DNA from: Clostridia bacterium
GTDB lineage: Bacteria; Bacillota; Clostridia; Oscillospirales; CAG-272
Reading direction: 5' to 3'
NCBI GenBank assembly: GCA_017464805.1
Contig: JAFTYE010000005.1
Coordinates: forward strand, 62,001 to 126,000
DNA length: 64,000 nt
In this document: in pieces, positions 7,956 to 16,092 of the stretch
Numbering within the stretch: position 1 is the stretch's first letter
Layout: the number at the start of each line of letters is the position of its first letter
Notes under the pieces: model-generated
What the model saw: the letters and a program-made list of their open reading frames with translations, nothing else
The model's database searches: none
What the model was told of the DNA's origin: nothing
Program-made: the position numbers and the translations under genes

Positions 7956-10051
7956 CGGGAACGCCGCTCGGACGGCGCGGTACGAAGGGAAAGGCCGGTG
8001 CCCCAACAGATGAGATCACCGTCACTCTGGCGGGGAACCCAAACGTCGGCAAAAGCACGCTCTTTAACGCTTTGACGGGCCTTGATCAGCATACGGGTAA
8101 TTGGCCCGGCAAAACCGTTGCCTCGGCGGACGGTCGACTTCGCTATCGGGGGAAAACCTATCGTCTTGTGGATACCCCCGGTACCTATTCGCTTGCCGCA
8201 CGCTCCCCCGAGGAGGAGGTCACGCGCGACTTCCTTTGCTACGGGGATGCCAATGTGACGGTAGTGGTTTGCGACGCGACCTGTCTTGCGCGAAATTTAC
8301 ATCTCGTTTTGCAGATCCTTGCCTTTTCGCCGCGTGCGGTGGTCTGCATCAACCTCATGGACGAGGCGGCGCGTCGGGGCATCGCCCCCGACCTTGATGC
8401 CCTTTCGCACCGCCTCGGCGTGCCCGTGGTGGGTACGGTCGCGCGGCGTAAAAAAACGCTCGCCGCCTTGATGGAGGCGGTGGAAAAGGTGGCGGCAGGC
8501 GATGCCCCCGCACTGCCCGCGCTCCCTTATCCCGCGTGGCTCACGGCCGAGCAGGCAACCCTCGCCACGCTCCTTGCACGGGTGTTGGATTCCATCCGCG
8601 CACAGGCGTTGGTCCCCTATCTGCTTTCGGGGGATGCCCCTATGCCCCCCGCGCTTGCGGGGGATGATACCGTCTTGCGCGCTCTTGCCGAGGCAAAGGC
8701 ACGTCTGGCCGCTGCGGGGCATGACGAGGAAGACTGTCACGAGGCCATCGCCCTTGCCCTTGCAGAGAAAAGCGGGGAGCTGTATGCTGCCACTGTGACC
8801 CAGAAAAACGAAGCGCGCGCTGATCGTGACCGCCGCCTTGACCGCTTCTTCACAGGGCGGCGAACCGCCTATCCCGTGATGCTTTTGCTCCTGCTTGCCA
8901 TTCTTTTCCTGACTATCGTGGGGGCAAACTATCCCTCGGCTTGGCTGTCGGCGGGGCTTTCGCGTCTGCTTGACGGCATGGCCGCCCTCTTGATTTCCTT
9001 ACATGCGCCGCCGTGGCTGTACGGCGCGTTGATAGACGGTGTTTTCTGCGTTTTGTTCCGTGTGGTGGCGGTCATGCTGCCGCCCATGGCCATCTTCTTT
9101 CCGCTTTTCACGCTGCTTGAGGATAGCGGTTACCTGCCGCGCATCGCCTACAACCTCGACCGCCCCTTCTGCGCCTGCCGCGCCTGCGGTAAGCAGGCCC
9201 TTACCATGTGCATGGGCTTCGGATGCAACGCGGCAGGGGTGGTCGGATGCCGCATCATCGACTCGCCGCGCGAGCGGTTGCTTGCGATCCTGACCAATAG
9301 CCTTGTTCCTTGTAACGGTCGTTTCCCCGCTCTGCTTTCACTCATTGCCATGTTCTTTATCGGTGCGACGGGGGGGTTTACGGCATCCTTGCTTTCCGCT
9401 GTCATCCTTACACTTTTTCTGCTCCTTGGCATCGGTGCCACTTTTCTCGCCACCTACCTGCTCTCCCACACGCTCCTGCGCGGTGAGCCATCCTCCTTTA
9501 CCCTGGAAATGTCCCCCTACCGCCGTCCGCAGGTCGGACAGGTGCTCGTCCGTTCGCTTCTTGACCGTACGCTGTCCGTGTTGTGGCGCGCGGTGGCGGT
9601 GGCCGCCCCTGCGGGGCTTCTCATCTGGCTGCTTGCTAATCTCTCGTTCGGGGGCGCGTCGGTTCTTGCCCATTTGGCCGCCTTCCTTGATCCCCTTGGC
9701 TCGCTCCTCGGCATGGATGGGGTGATCCTGCTTGCCTTTATCCTCGGCTTGCCTGCGAATGAGATCGTTTTGCCGCTTGCCGTGATGTTGTATACCGCGG
9801 CGGGGAGCCCCGTGGAACCGGAAAGCGTGGGCGAGATGCACGCTTTGCTCGTGGCGAATGGCTGGACGGTCACGACTGCCCTTTGCACGGCTGTCTTTTT
9901 CCTCTTTCATTGGCCCTGCTCTACCACCCTCTTGTCGGTGAAGCGGGAAACGGGGAAATGGCGGTACGCCGCCGTGGCTGCTGTCCTGCCAACTCTCCTC
10001 GGCGCTCTTTTGTGTGTGCTAATCGCCGCCGCAGGCCGTCTGTTTCTATAA
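7946..10051 (+). CDS. feoB: Ferrous iron transporter B
   Basis: A 701-residue Fe(II) uptake protein. It has an N-terminal G domain with P-loop GNPNVGKS and DTPGTYSL switch motif, a helical GDI-like region, then two Gate domains with about eight membrane helices. The ACRACGKQALTMCMGFGCNA cysteine cluster typical of FeoB lies near residue 410. A GTG at 7946 is preceded by GGGGGTGG; an ATG two codons later is a possible alternative. Translation is probably coupled to feoA. A small FeoC-type gene is absent. Confidence 0.96.
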   Translation: MGMTGTPLGRRGTKGKAGAPTDEITVTLAGNPNVGKSTLFNALTGLDQHTGNWPGKTVASADGRLRYRGKTYRLVDTPGTYSLAARSPEEEVTRDFLCYGDANVTVVVCDATCLARNLHLVLQILAFSPRAVVCINLMDEAARRGIAPDLDALSHRLGVPVVGTVARRKKTLAALMEAVEKVAAGDAPALPALPYPAWLTAEQATLATLLARVLDSIRAQALVPYLLSGDAPMPPALAGDDTVLRALAEAKARLAAAGHDEEDCHEAIALALAEKSGELYAATVTQKNEARADRDRRLDRFFTGRRTAYPVMLLLLLAILFLTIVGANYPSAWLSAGLSRLLDGMAALLISLHAPPWLYGALIDGVFCVLFRVVAVMLPPMAIFFPLFTLLEDSGYLPRIAYNLDRPFCACRACGKQALTMCMGFGCNAAGVVGCRIIDSPRERLLAILTNSLVPCNGRFPALLSLIAMFFIGATGGFTASLLSAVILTLFLLLGIGATFLATYLLSHTLLRGEPSSFTLEMSPYRRPQVGQVLVRSLLDRTLSVLWRAVAVAAPAGLLIWLLANLSFGGASVLAHLAAFLDPLGSLLGMDGVILLAFILGLPANEIVLPLAVMLYTAAGSPVEPESVGEMHALLVANGWTVTTALCTAVFFLFHWPCSTTLLSVKRETGKWRYAAVAAVLPTLLGALLCVLIAAAGRLFL

Positions 10052-10078
10052 AAAAGCACCCCCACCGGGGGTGCTTTG
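10052..10078. terminator. Bidirectional terminator between feoB and the cysteine desulfurase gene
   Basis: Symmetric stem AAAGCACCCCC/GGGGGTGCTTT with flanking A and T runs. Confidence 0.85.
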
Positions 10079-10080
10079 CG

Positions 10081-11247
10081 TTATTTGATACGGACAAGCG
10101 AGGAAAGCCCCTTGGTAAGGGCGGAAAGGAACGCATCCATCTCCTCCTTCGTGTTGCGGTGGGACAGGCTCACGCGGATGACGTTGTCCGCCTCCTTTTC
10201 CGAAAGCCCGAAGGCAAGCAGAGGGGGAGCACCGTGCCGCCCGTGTGACGAGCAGGCCGAGCCGCTGGATACATAGATTCCCTCGGCAGAAAGGAAGTGC
10301 AACATCGTTTCGCTCTTGATCGACGGCATCGTCAGGCTGACAATGTGGGGCGCGCGATTTTTCGGCAGGTTGATCTTTACCTCGGCAAAGCGGGTGTCAC
10401 TTTGCAGGACCTTGATCAGGTACTCCTGACATGCGCGCATGGCTTTTGTGTGCTCTTCAAAATTTGCGCGGGCATAGTCGCAGGCCGCGCCAAAGGCGGC
10501 ACATCCCGCTACGTTTTCGGTGCCCGAGCGCAGGCCGTTTTCCTGCCCTCCGCCCAGGATTTGGGGAGTAAGCCCCTTGTTCTTGATGACCGCGGGGCTG
10601 ATCCACAAGGCGCCGCATCCCTTCGGTCCCTCGATCTTGTGCGCGCTAACCGTGATCAGGTCTGCACCGTCCCTCGGGGATACGGGAACCTTCATAAAGG
10701 CTTGCGTCGCATCGGTATGAACGATCGCATCGGGACACAGGCGGTGGGTCGCCCGTGCTATCGCGGCAATATCGTACCGTGCTCCCGTTTCGTTATTGAC
10801 CGCCATCACGGTCACAAGGACAGTGTTCTTCGTCAAGGCGGCCTCAAGCTGTGCCATGTCGATTTCGCCGCCTACCGTGTCGATTTCCACCACCTCGTAG
10901 CCCTCGCCTGCCAGCTTGGCAAGCGGCATGGTGACCGAGGCATGCTCGCCGCGTGTGGTGACGATGCGCGCGCCGCGGCGGTAACGCTCCTTGGCGTAGG
11001 CGCGTCCGAGGATGGCCAGATTGTTCGCCTCACTGCCGCTGCCCGTAAAGACCACTTGCCCATCGCGCGCGCCGAGTGCGCGCGCGATCGCCTCGCGTGC
11101 CGTATTCAGCTCGCGCGCCGCAGCGTTTCCCCAACCGTGTAGGGAGGAGGGGTTGCCCCAGCAATCCTGCGACACGGCGAGAAAGCGCGCCCGCGCTGCC
11201 TCACACAGAGGGGTGGTGGCACTGTTGTCCAGATAAATTCCGTTCAT
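10081..11247 (-). CDS. Cysteine desulfurase (NifS/IscS family)
   Basis: A 388-residue PLP enzyme that takes sulfur from cysteine for Fe-S cluster or tRNA thiolation. Seen are the N-terminal YLDNSATTP, the GSGSEANN segment, the PLP lysine in SAHKIEGPKG (about residue 203) and the active cysteine loop SSGSACSS (about residue 325). The ATG at 11247 has AAGGAA upstream. It is the last gene of a murD-lipoprotein operon, following the lipoprotein gene by 10 bases. No scaffold gene (nifU/iscU) or thiI is adjacent, so its sulfur acceptor is open. Confidence 0.94.
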   Translation of the reverse strand: MNGIYLDNSATTPLCEAARARFLAVSQDCWGNPSSLHGWGNAAARELNTAREAIARALGARDGQVVFTGSGSEANNLAILGRAYAKERYRRGARIVTTRGEHASVTMPLAKLAGEGYEVVEIDTVGGEIDMAQLEAALTKNTVLVTVMAVNNETGARYDIAAIARATHRLCPDAIVHTDATQAFMKVPVSPRDGADLITVSAHKIEGPKGCGALWISPAVIKNKGLTPQILGGGQENGLRSGTENVAGCAAFGAACDYARANFEEHTKAMRACQEYLIKVLQSDTRFAEVKINLPKNRAPHIVSLTMPSIKSETMLHFLSAEGIYVSSGSACSSHGRHGAPPLLAFGLSEKEADNVIRVSLSHRNTKEEMDAFLSALTKGLSSLVRIK

Positions 11248-11257
11248 GTCGATTTCC

Positions 11258-12313
11258 TTATCTCTCAAAAGTGAGGGCGGAAAGAATGCTCTCAAACGCG
11301 GCATAATGCGTGTCGTAATCTGCCGTCGTTGCGGTGTAGGTCAGGGTGTAGATGTTCGAGCCGCGCACAAAGAAGATCTGGCAGATGCGATATTCCACGC
11401 CGCCGTTTTTTCCCTCGTATACGTAGCGCGCGCCGCGAAGGCCTGCCACGTCCACCTCGTCCGTCGTCTCGCTGCCCGAGATCAGACGGTAATCGGCCAG
11501 CATATTCGTCCGATCACTTTCCATCGAGGCAAAGTAGTCGGCAATGCTGGACACACCCGTGGGGGGATAATTGCCCGTGACGGAAACCGAGGTCTTGTCC
11601 TGCTCGGACACATAGGCGGATACCAGCCCGTCCTGCCGCGCGGTTTTCCAGCTCACGGGAACGAAGAAGCGGTATTCGTGAATGTCGTTTCTGGAAATTT
11701 GCTTCATCCCCTCGGGCGCGCCCTCGGTGATCTCGATCGGCAGGCTCTCGGCCATGCCGCCGGACTTGAATTTGAAGTAGGAGAGAATGCCGTCCACGCT
11801 CTTTTCGTATTCGGCAAATTCCTCTGCGCTCGCGGTGTAGGTCAAGACGTACAAGCGTCCGTCCTTTTTCGCCATGCATTGCATAAAGCCGTACTCGGTC
11901 TCGCCCTCATACTTGCCGAAGAAGCGATAGCGCAGAGCCCCCAGCCCGTCCATGGTCGTCTTTTCGCCTGCTTCCTCCAACCGAAAATCGGTCAGAACAC
12001 GCTCAAAATCCGCGCGCGACTCCTCCCAGTATACAGCGGGTTCCTTTTCACTCTCAAACGAGGTCAGACTCAAGGAGACGGAGGAATACGCAGAAACCGT
12101 CACCATCGTGTTCTCACCGAACGGCTCGGCAATCCAACCCGTCGGCACGAACATGTAGTAGCTCGCTTCGCTCGAGGCGGCGTTTTGCATACCGTTCGGT
12201 ACGGATACGCCGTTCTCGTCCGCTTCGCCCGAGCAGGCGGAAAGCAAAAGAGACAGGCACAGAAGCAGGGCAAGGCAAAGTGCCGCCTCGCGCAGATTTT
12301 TGGACAGGCTCAT
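11258..12313 (-). CDS. Lipoprotein of unknown function (duplicated domain)
   Basis: The 351-residue precursor has a signal peptide with lipobox LSAC (Cys27), so it should be anchored on the outer face of the membrane. The mature part appears to contain two copies of a domain of about 150 residues: both halves share patterns of the type YYMFVPTGW/YRFFVPVSWK, then tSVSVSxY, a D(Y/F)R segment and LYVLTYTA/IYTLTYTA near the end. The pattern recalls PsbP- or DcrB-like folds, but I cannot prove the family. The ATG at 12313 has AAGGAG nearby. It lies between murD and the cysteine desulfurase gene. Confidence 0.8.
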   Translation of the reverse strand: MSLSKNLREAALCLALLLCLSLLLSACSGEADENGVSVPNGMQNAASSEASYYMFVPTGWIAEPFGENTMVTVSAYSSVSLSLTSFESEKEPAVYWEESRADFERVLTDFRLEEAGEKTTMDGLGALRYRFFGKYEGETEYGFMQCMAKKDGRLYVLTYTASAEEFAEYEKSVDGILSYFKFKSGGMAESLPIEITEGAPEGMKQISRNDIHEYRFFVPVSWKTARQDGLVSAYVSEQDKTSVSVTGNYPPTGVSSIADYFASMESDRTNMLADYRLISGSETTDEVDVAGLRGARYVYEGKNGGVEYRICQIFFVRGSNIYTLTYTATTADYDTHYAAFESILSALTFER

Positions 12314-12344
12314 GGTTGTTTCTCCTTGTTTTTTTCTATTCCTT

Positions 12345-13709
12345 CTATTCCAATACCAGACGGCGAAACGTGTCGCCGCGGTCCTCAAAATTGCGAAATT
12401 CGTCAAAGCTGGTGCAGGCAGGGGACAGCAACACCACATCCCCCTCTCGTGCCATGGCTTTTGCTGCGAGAACGGCCTCGCCCATGGTGGGAAAAGACAG
12501 ATACGGAACGTCCGCTTCACACATGGCTTGCCCGATCTCCTCTCTTGCCTCGCCGAACAGCAGCAGCACGCGCACGCGCCCGCGAACCGCACGGGCTAGG
12601 GGAGAGAAGGAAAGCCCCTTGCCCCGCCCGCCGCATAAAAGAATGGGTGAGGTGTCAAGGGCGGCAAGGGCCGCTGCCGTGCGCGTGGGGGTGGAGTCGA
12701 TGGAGCTGTCAAAATAGCGCACGCCGTCCACCGTGGCAATAAGCTGTAAGCGGTGCGAAACACCAAGGAAAGAGGCGACCGCCTCGCGGAGCAGATTTGC
12801 ATCAACATAGGGGAAAACAAGTCCCACCGCCGCCATGACGTTTTCAAGATTATGTATTCCCGGCAGGGGAATGACGTGGGCGGGAAAAAGTTCCTTTCCG
12901 TCGTAGCAAAGCATCCCGCGCTCACGCGTTACGGTGTGACACGCGCCAAAGTTCGCGACCAGCTCTCCCCGCGTGCGGCGGGATGAAAACAGGGTCAGAT
13001 TTGCACGCTCTCGCGCGACCATGGCGGTGATGTCGTTCTCGGCATTCAAGATCGCGTGGGTCGCTTCGCCCAAAATGCGCTTTTTGGCTTCGATATACTC
13101 CGCCATGCCCCGATGCCAATTCAGGTGATTTTCGGTGATATTGGTGATGACCGCCCGCGCGGGAGGCTTTGTTTGCGTCATCAGCTGAAAGCTGGACAGC
13201 TCCGCTACTGCGAGATCTCCCGACCGCAAATGCGGCAACTCGCCGATCAGAGGCGTGCCGATATTACCGCCAAGGGCGACCCGTATGTCGCGATCCCGCC
13301 GCGCATGGCGCAACAGATGCGCTGCAAGGGCCGTGGTCGTGGTTTTGCCGTCGCTTCCCGTGACGCCAAGCAGGGTGGCGGGTGAGCGCGCGCAAAACAG
13401 CTGTATCTCGTCATAAAGCACAGCACCTTTCGCGACTGCTGCCGCAAGTGGGGGCAGATCGGGACGCATGCCCGGGGAACGGAAGAGAATGTCCTCGTCT
13501 ATGTTGTCTAAATATCCCTCGCCGCAGATCAGGCGCACCCCGCGCCCGCACAGCTCCGCCACCGAGAGGGGTAGGGTATCGGGTGCGCGGCACTCGCGCA
13601 CCGAAAGGCGCGCACCACGCGCGGCAAGAAAGTCCAGCAGGGCAAGATTGGAAACGCCAAGCCCAAGTAGGCAAACGCGTTTTCCGAAAAAAGAAGTGTC
13701 ATCGGTCAC
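12345..13709 (-). CDS. murD: UDP-N-acetylmuramoyl-L-alanine:D-glutamate ligase
   Basis: A 454-residue Mur ligase that adds D-glutamate in cytoplasmic peptidoglycan precursor synthesis. It shows the N-terminal Rossmann-like domain (VCLLGLGVSN), the ATP loop GVTGSDGKTTTT near residue 115, ENHLNWH and the HNLENVMAA block. The start is a GTG preceded by GGGAG. It lies outside any dcw cluster, as first gene of an operon with a lipoprotein and a cysteine desulfurase, a neighbourhood I would not predict from function. Confidence 0.95.
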   Translation of the reverse strand: MTDDTSFFGKRVCLLGLGVSNLALLDFLAARGARLSVRECRAPDTLPLSVAELCGRGVRLICGEGYLDNIDEDILFRSPGMRPDLPPLAAAVAKGAVLYDEIQLFCARSPATLLGVTGSDGKTTTTALAAHLLRHARRDRDIRVALGGNIGTPLIGELPHLRSGDLAVAELSSFQLMTQTKPPARAVITNITENHLNWHRGMAEYIEAKKRILGEATHAILNAENDITAMVARERANLTLFSSRRTRGELVANFGACHTVTRERGMLCYDGKELFPAHVIPLPGIHNLENVMAAVGLVFPYVDANLLREAVASFLGVSHRLQLIATVDGVRYFDSSIDSTPTRTAAALAALDTSPILLCGGRGKGLSFSPLARAVRGRVRVLLLFGEAREEIGQAMCEADVPYLSFPTMGEAVLAAKAMAREGDVVLLSPACTSFDEFRNFEDRGDTFRRLVLE

Positions 13710-13738
13710 GGTATTTCTCCCAAAACCTTTACTACTCT

Positions 13739-13767
13739 ATTATATGGGAAAATTCGCCGATTTGCAA
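13739..13767 (-). promoter_or_regulatory. Promoter of murD operon
   Basis: On the minus strand TTGCAA (13767-13762), 17 bases, TATAAT (13744-13739). Confidence 0.8.
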
Positions 13768-13793
13768 CCCCCGCGAAAAAAGTTTACATAAAA

Positions 13794-13820
13794 GAGAAAA
13801 GGCGGCACCGAAGTGCCGCC
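13794..13820 (-). terminator. Terminator of rnpB
   Basis: Stem GGCGGCAC-TTCG-GTGCCGCC followed by TTTTCTC on the minus strand, directly after the RNase P RNA. Confidence 0.9.
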
Positions 13821-13821
13821 T

Positions 13822-14205
13822 GCAACCGCGCCTGTAAGCCGGGTTCTGTGAACACGCGTGCGCGTGAGCCGCAATCATCTATCTTCACTGCCGATCTCTC
13901 GACAGTTCAGGGCTCTCGCCCCTGCCACCCGAGGGAAAACGGCGGGCAGCCGCATGCCTTTCGGCATTCCCACATACGGTGTTGCTTCGGATAGGGTTTA
14001 CATTTGCCCCGCAGTTACCTGCACGGCCGGTGAGCTCTTACCTCGCCTTTCCATCCTTACCGCTTGCGCGGCGGTTTATTTCTGTTGCACTTTCCCTGGG
14101 GTCACCCCCGGCGGACGTTATCCGTTATCCTGCCCTATGAAGCCCGGACTTTCCTCACGATACGACCTTTCGGCATGATATCGCGCGATTGCGCCGCCCG
14201 GTTGC
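13822..14205 (-). ncRNA. rnpB: RNase P RNA (bacterial type)
   Basis: The catalytic RNA that matures tRNA 5' ends. The 3' part reads ACAGAACCCGGCUUACAGGC and the 5' part contains GAGGAAAGUCCGGGCU, both universal landmarks. The ends pair (GCAACCG at the 5' end with CGGUUGC at the 3' end) to give helix P1, which sets the limits at about 384 bases. It has its own promoter and terminator. The size and P-helix pattern look like the ancestral A type, but I did not fold it fully. Confidence 0.96.
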
Positions 14206-14211
14206 ACGGAT

Positions 14212-14240
14212 ATTATACATCGAAACGGGGAAAAAGTCAA
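14212..14240 (-). promoter_or_regulatory. Promoter of rnpB
   Basis: On the minus strand TTGACT (14240-14235), 17 bases, TATAAT (14217-14212). The predicted start about seven bases downstream matches the 5' end of helix P1. Confidence 0.88.
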
Positions 14241-15070
14241 TTCCCGTGTGCGAGATTATTTTTTTCACGCAGGTGCGACACGATAAACAACACAGCCGAT
14301 GCCACCACTGCGACGCAGAAGATCGGTGCGATCACTGCCCAGTTCAGCCCGTCAAGCAGGGCAAAGGTGAACTCGCCACTCTCGGGATCCTGCAGGGCGG
14401 GGAACACCGTCATAACGGCAAAGACCGCGGAAAACACCGCCAAAAGACCCCCCACAAGACGGCAAACGGTGACCGCCGTGTCCGGTCTTTCCATGCGCAC
14501 GCGCACGGGGATATCGCGGGAGAAATCCAGCACCGAGCCGAGATACATGGCCGCCGCGCACAAAATGATCGCCTCGGGGAGCATATAGGTCGCGTTGTAG
14601 CTGATGGAGTAGAGCACGGTTGTGCCCTCCGGGAGGGCAAAATCATAAGCCGCCCACAGGATCGCGCCCGAGATTACGTGGCACAGATAGCGAAGCAGGC
14701 ATACGAGGATAGAGCCGTAGAAGAGAGCCAGGCTTTGGTTCTTTTCCGCGCGGCGGAAGATGCCGCCAAGGCCGACAGCCGCGTAGGCCACGATGTAGTC
14801 CAGGACAATGATGCCCACCACCGATTGCCAGGTGGAGAAGTAGGAGAGGTTCTCAAGCCCCAGAAGCTGCTGTACCACGCCGTAGATCGTGGCGCAGGCA
14901 AGGCCCCATTTCGTGCCGTGCCGATAGGCAAAAAGAAGGATGGGCAACATGGCAGCCGGCGTGACCGAGCCGCCGTAGGGCATGTCCACCAGCTTGATCA
15001 CGGAGAGCACAGAGGCTAGTGCGATCAGGATACTGCATTCCGTAAGAATGCGGATTCGGGATTGTTTCAT
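14237..15070 (-). CDS. thiT: ECF transporter S component, thiamine (ThiT)
   Basis: The 277-residue protein matches ThiT, the membrane subunit that binds thiamine for the ECF transporter. Core features are the N-terminal helices, SVTPAAMLPILLFAYRHG and YGVVQQLLG, and the C-terminal NATYMLPEAII segment. The usual length is about 190 residues; here about 85 additional residues with two more hydrophobic segments follow. The ATG at 15070 has GAGGTGA upstream. Expression is under a TPP riboswitch in its leader, which confirms the substrate. The energising ECF subunits are not in this window. Confidence 0.93.
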   Translation of the reverse strand: MKQSRIRILTECSILIALASVLSVIKLVDMPYGGSVTPAAMLPILLFAYRHGTKWGLACATIYGVVQQLLGLENLSYFSTWQSVVGIIVLDYIVAYAAVGLGGIFRRAEKNQSLALFYGSILVCLLRYLCHVISGAILWAAYDFALPEGTTVLYSISYNATYMLPEAIILCAAAMYLGSVLDFSRDIPVRVRMERPDTAVTVCRLVGGLLAVFSAVFAVMTVFPALQDPESGEFTFALLDGLNWAVIAPIFCVAVVASAVLFIVSHLREKNNLAHGN

Positions 15071-15084
15071 AAAAGTCACCTCAC

Positions 15085-15119
15085 AAAAAATTGCCACACG
15101 AACGAAATCCGTGTGGCAA
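15085..15119 (-). terminator. Attenuator terminator of thiT leader
   Basis: The stem TTGCCACACG/CGTGTGGCAA followed by TTTTTTG lies between the TPP aptamer and the thiT ribosome site. It is the expected expression platform for thiamine-dependent premature termination. Confidence 0.88.
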
Positions 15120-15142
15120 ATCTATCCCGCAGCGCGCTTGCG

Positions 15143-15226
15143 GCAAGTTCTTCCTACGACGGTATTATCCGTATCAGGTTAAAGGGTTTGGGAGATCTCC
15201 CATCTCAGCATGAAGCACCCCTGACT
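15143..15226 (-). promoter_or_regulatory. TPP riboswitch (THI element)
   Basis: The minus-strand RNA contains the signature blocks GGGGUGC, CUGAGA and ACCUGAUACGGAUAAU followed by CGUAGGAA, which define the thiamine pyrophosphate aptamer. It sits directly before a terminator hairpin and the thiT gene, so TPP binding should switch thiT off. Confidence 0.96.
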
Positions 15227-15254
15227 CGATTATTCAGTTCTGTGGCTTGTCCTC

Positions 15255-15283
15255 ATTGTAGCACGCCTTCCTTTTTTTGTCAA
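15255..15283 (-). promoter_or_regulatory. Promoter of thiT leader
   Basis: On the minus strand TTGACA (15283-15278), 17 bases, TACAAT (15260-15255), placing transcription start just upstream of the TPP aptamer. Confidence 0.85.
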
Positions 15284-15365
15284 GAGGGGGATGGAAAATT
15301 TCTTTCGCCTCTTTTATTTCCCCCGCGAATGTGATACAATAGAACCTGAAAAAAGGAGATGCACC

Positions 15366-16010
15366 ATGTACCAAACTGCTATATTCGACCTCGACGGCAC
15401 CCTGCTCAACACGCTTGACGACCTCGCGGACGCCGTCAACTACGCACTCAAAAAATTCGGCTATCCCGCCCGCACGGTGGCCGAGGTGCGCCGCTTCGTC
15501 GGCAACGGCATTGCCAACCTCATGAGCCGATCTCTGCCGAACGGGGAAAAGACCCCCGATTTTGACGAGGTGCTTTCCAATTTCCGTGCCTTCTACGAGC
15601 AAAACAGCCAAAACAAGACCGCCCCCTATGAGGGCATATTGCCCCTGCTTGCGCGCCTTCGAGAGCGTGGCGTGCGCGTGGCGGTCGTGTCCAATAAATT
15701 CGATGCCGCCGTGGCGGCACTTTCCCGCCGCTATTTCGGTGACCTTGTGGAAATTGCTGTCGGTGAATCCCCCGACCGTGCCAAAAAGCCCGCGCCCGAC
15801 GGCATTTTCTATGCCCTCGATCGTCTCGGCATGCCGCGCGAGGGCGCGGTCTATATCGGGGATTCCGAGGTGGATGTGATCACCGCGCAGAACGCGGGCA
15901 TCCCCTGCATCTCGGTGCTGTGGGGCTTCCGCGACCGAAAGGAGATCGAAGCGGCCGGTGGCAATCTGTATGCGACCGCCATTTCGGAGCTGGAATATCT
16001 TCTGACTTGA
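15366..16010 (+). CDS. HAD-superfamily phosphatase, phosphoglycolate phosphatase-like
   Basis: A 214-residue HAD hydrolase with motif I DLDGTLLNT, motif II serine in VVSNK, the lysine KKPAPD and motif IV GDSEVD, and an alpha-helical cap (about residues 18-85). It resembles Gph/PpaX enzymes that remove phosphate from phosphoglycolate or pyrophosphate, but substrate cannot be fixed. The ATG at 15366 has AAAGGAG upstream; a TACAAT lies at 15335 without a good -35. Confidence 0.88.
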   Translation: MYQTAIFDLDGTLLNTLDDLADAVNYALKKFGYPARTVAEVRRFVGNGIANLMSRSLPNGEKTPDFDEVLSNFRAFYEQNSQNKTAPYEGILPLLARLRERGVRVAVVSNKFDAAVAALSRRYFGDLVEIAVGESPDRAKKPAPDGIFYALDRLGMPREGAVYIGDSEVDVITAQNAGIPCISVLWGFRDRKEIEAAGGNLYATAISELEYLLT

Positions 16011-16028
16011 AAAAAATGGGAAATACGG

Positions 16029-16056
16029 TTGTATTTTGTTGATTTTGTGGTATAAT
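16029..16056 (+). promoter_or_regulatory. Promoter of typA
   Basis: TTGTAT at 16029, 16-base spacer ending TGG, TATAAT at 16051-16056 (extended -10). Confidence 0.75.
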
Positions 16057-16092
16057 ATATAAGTTAAAACATCCAAAAAAGAGGAAACACCC

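Noticed and set aside
13382-13837. A 151-codon plus-strand frame over the murD start and rnpB terminator
   Set aside because: It overlaps well-supported murD and RNA signals and is low-complexity Arg-rich.
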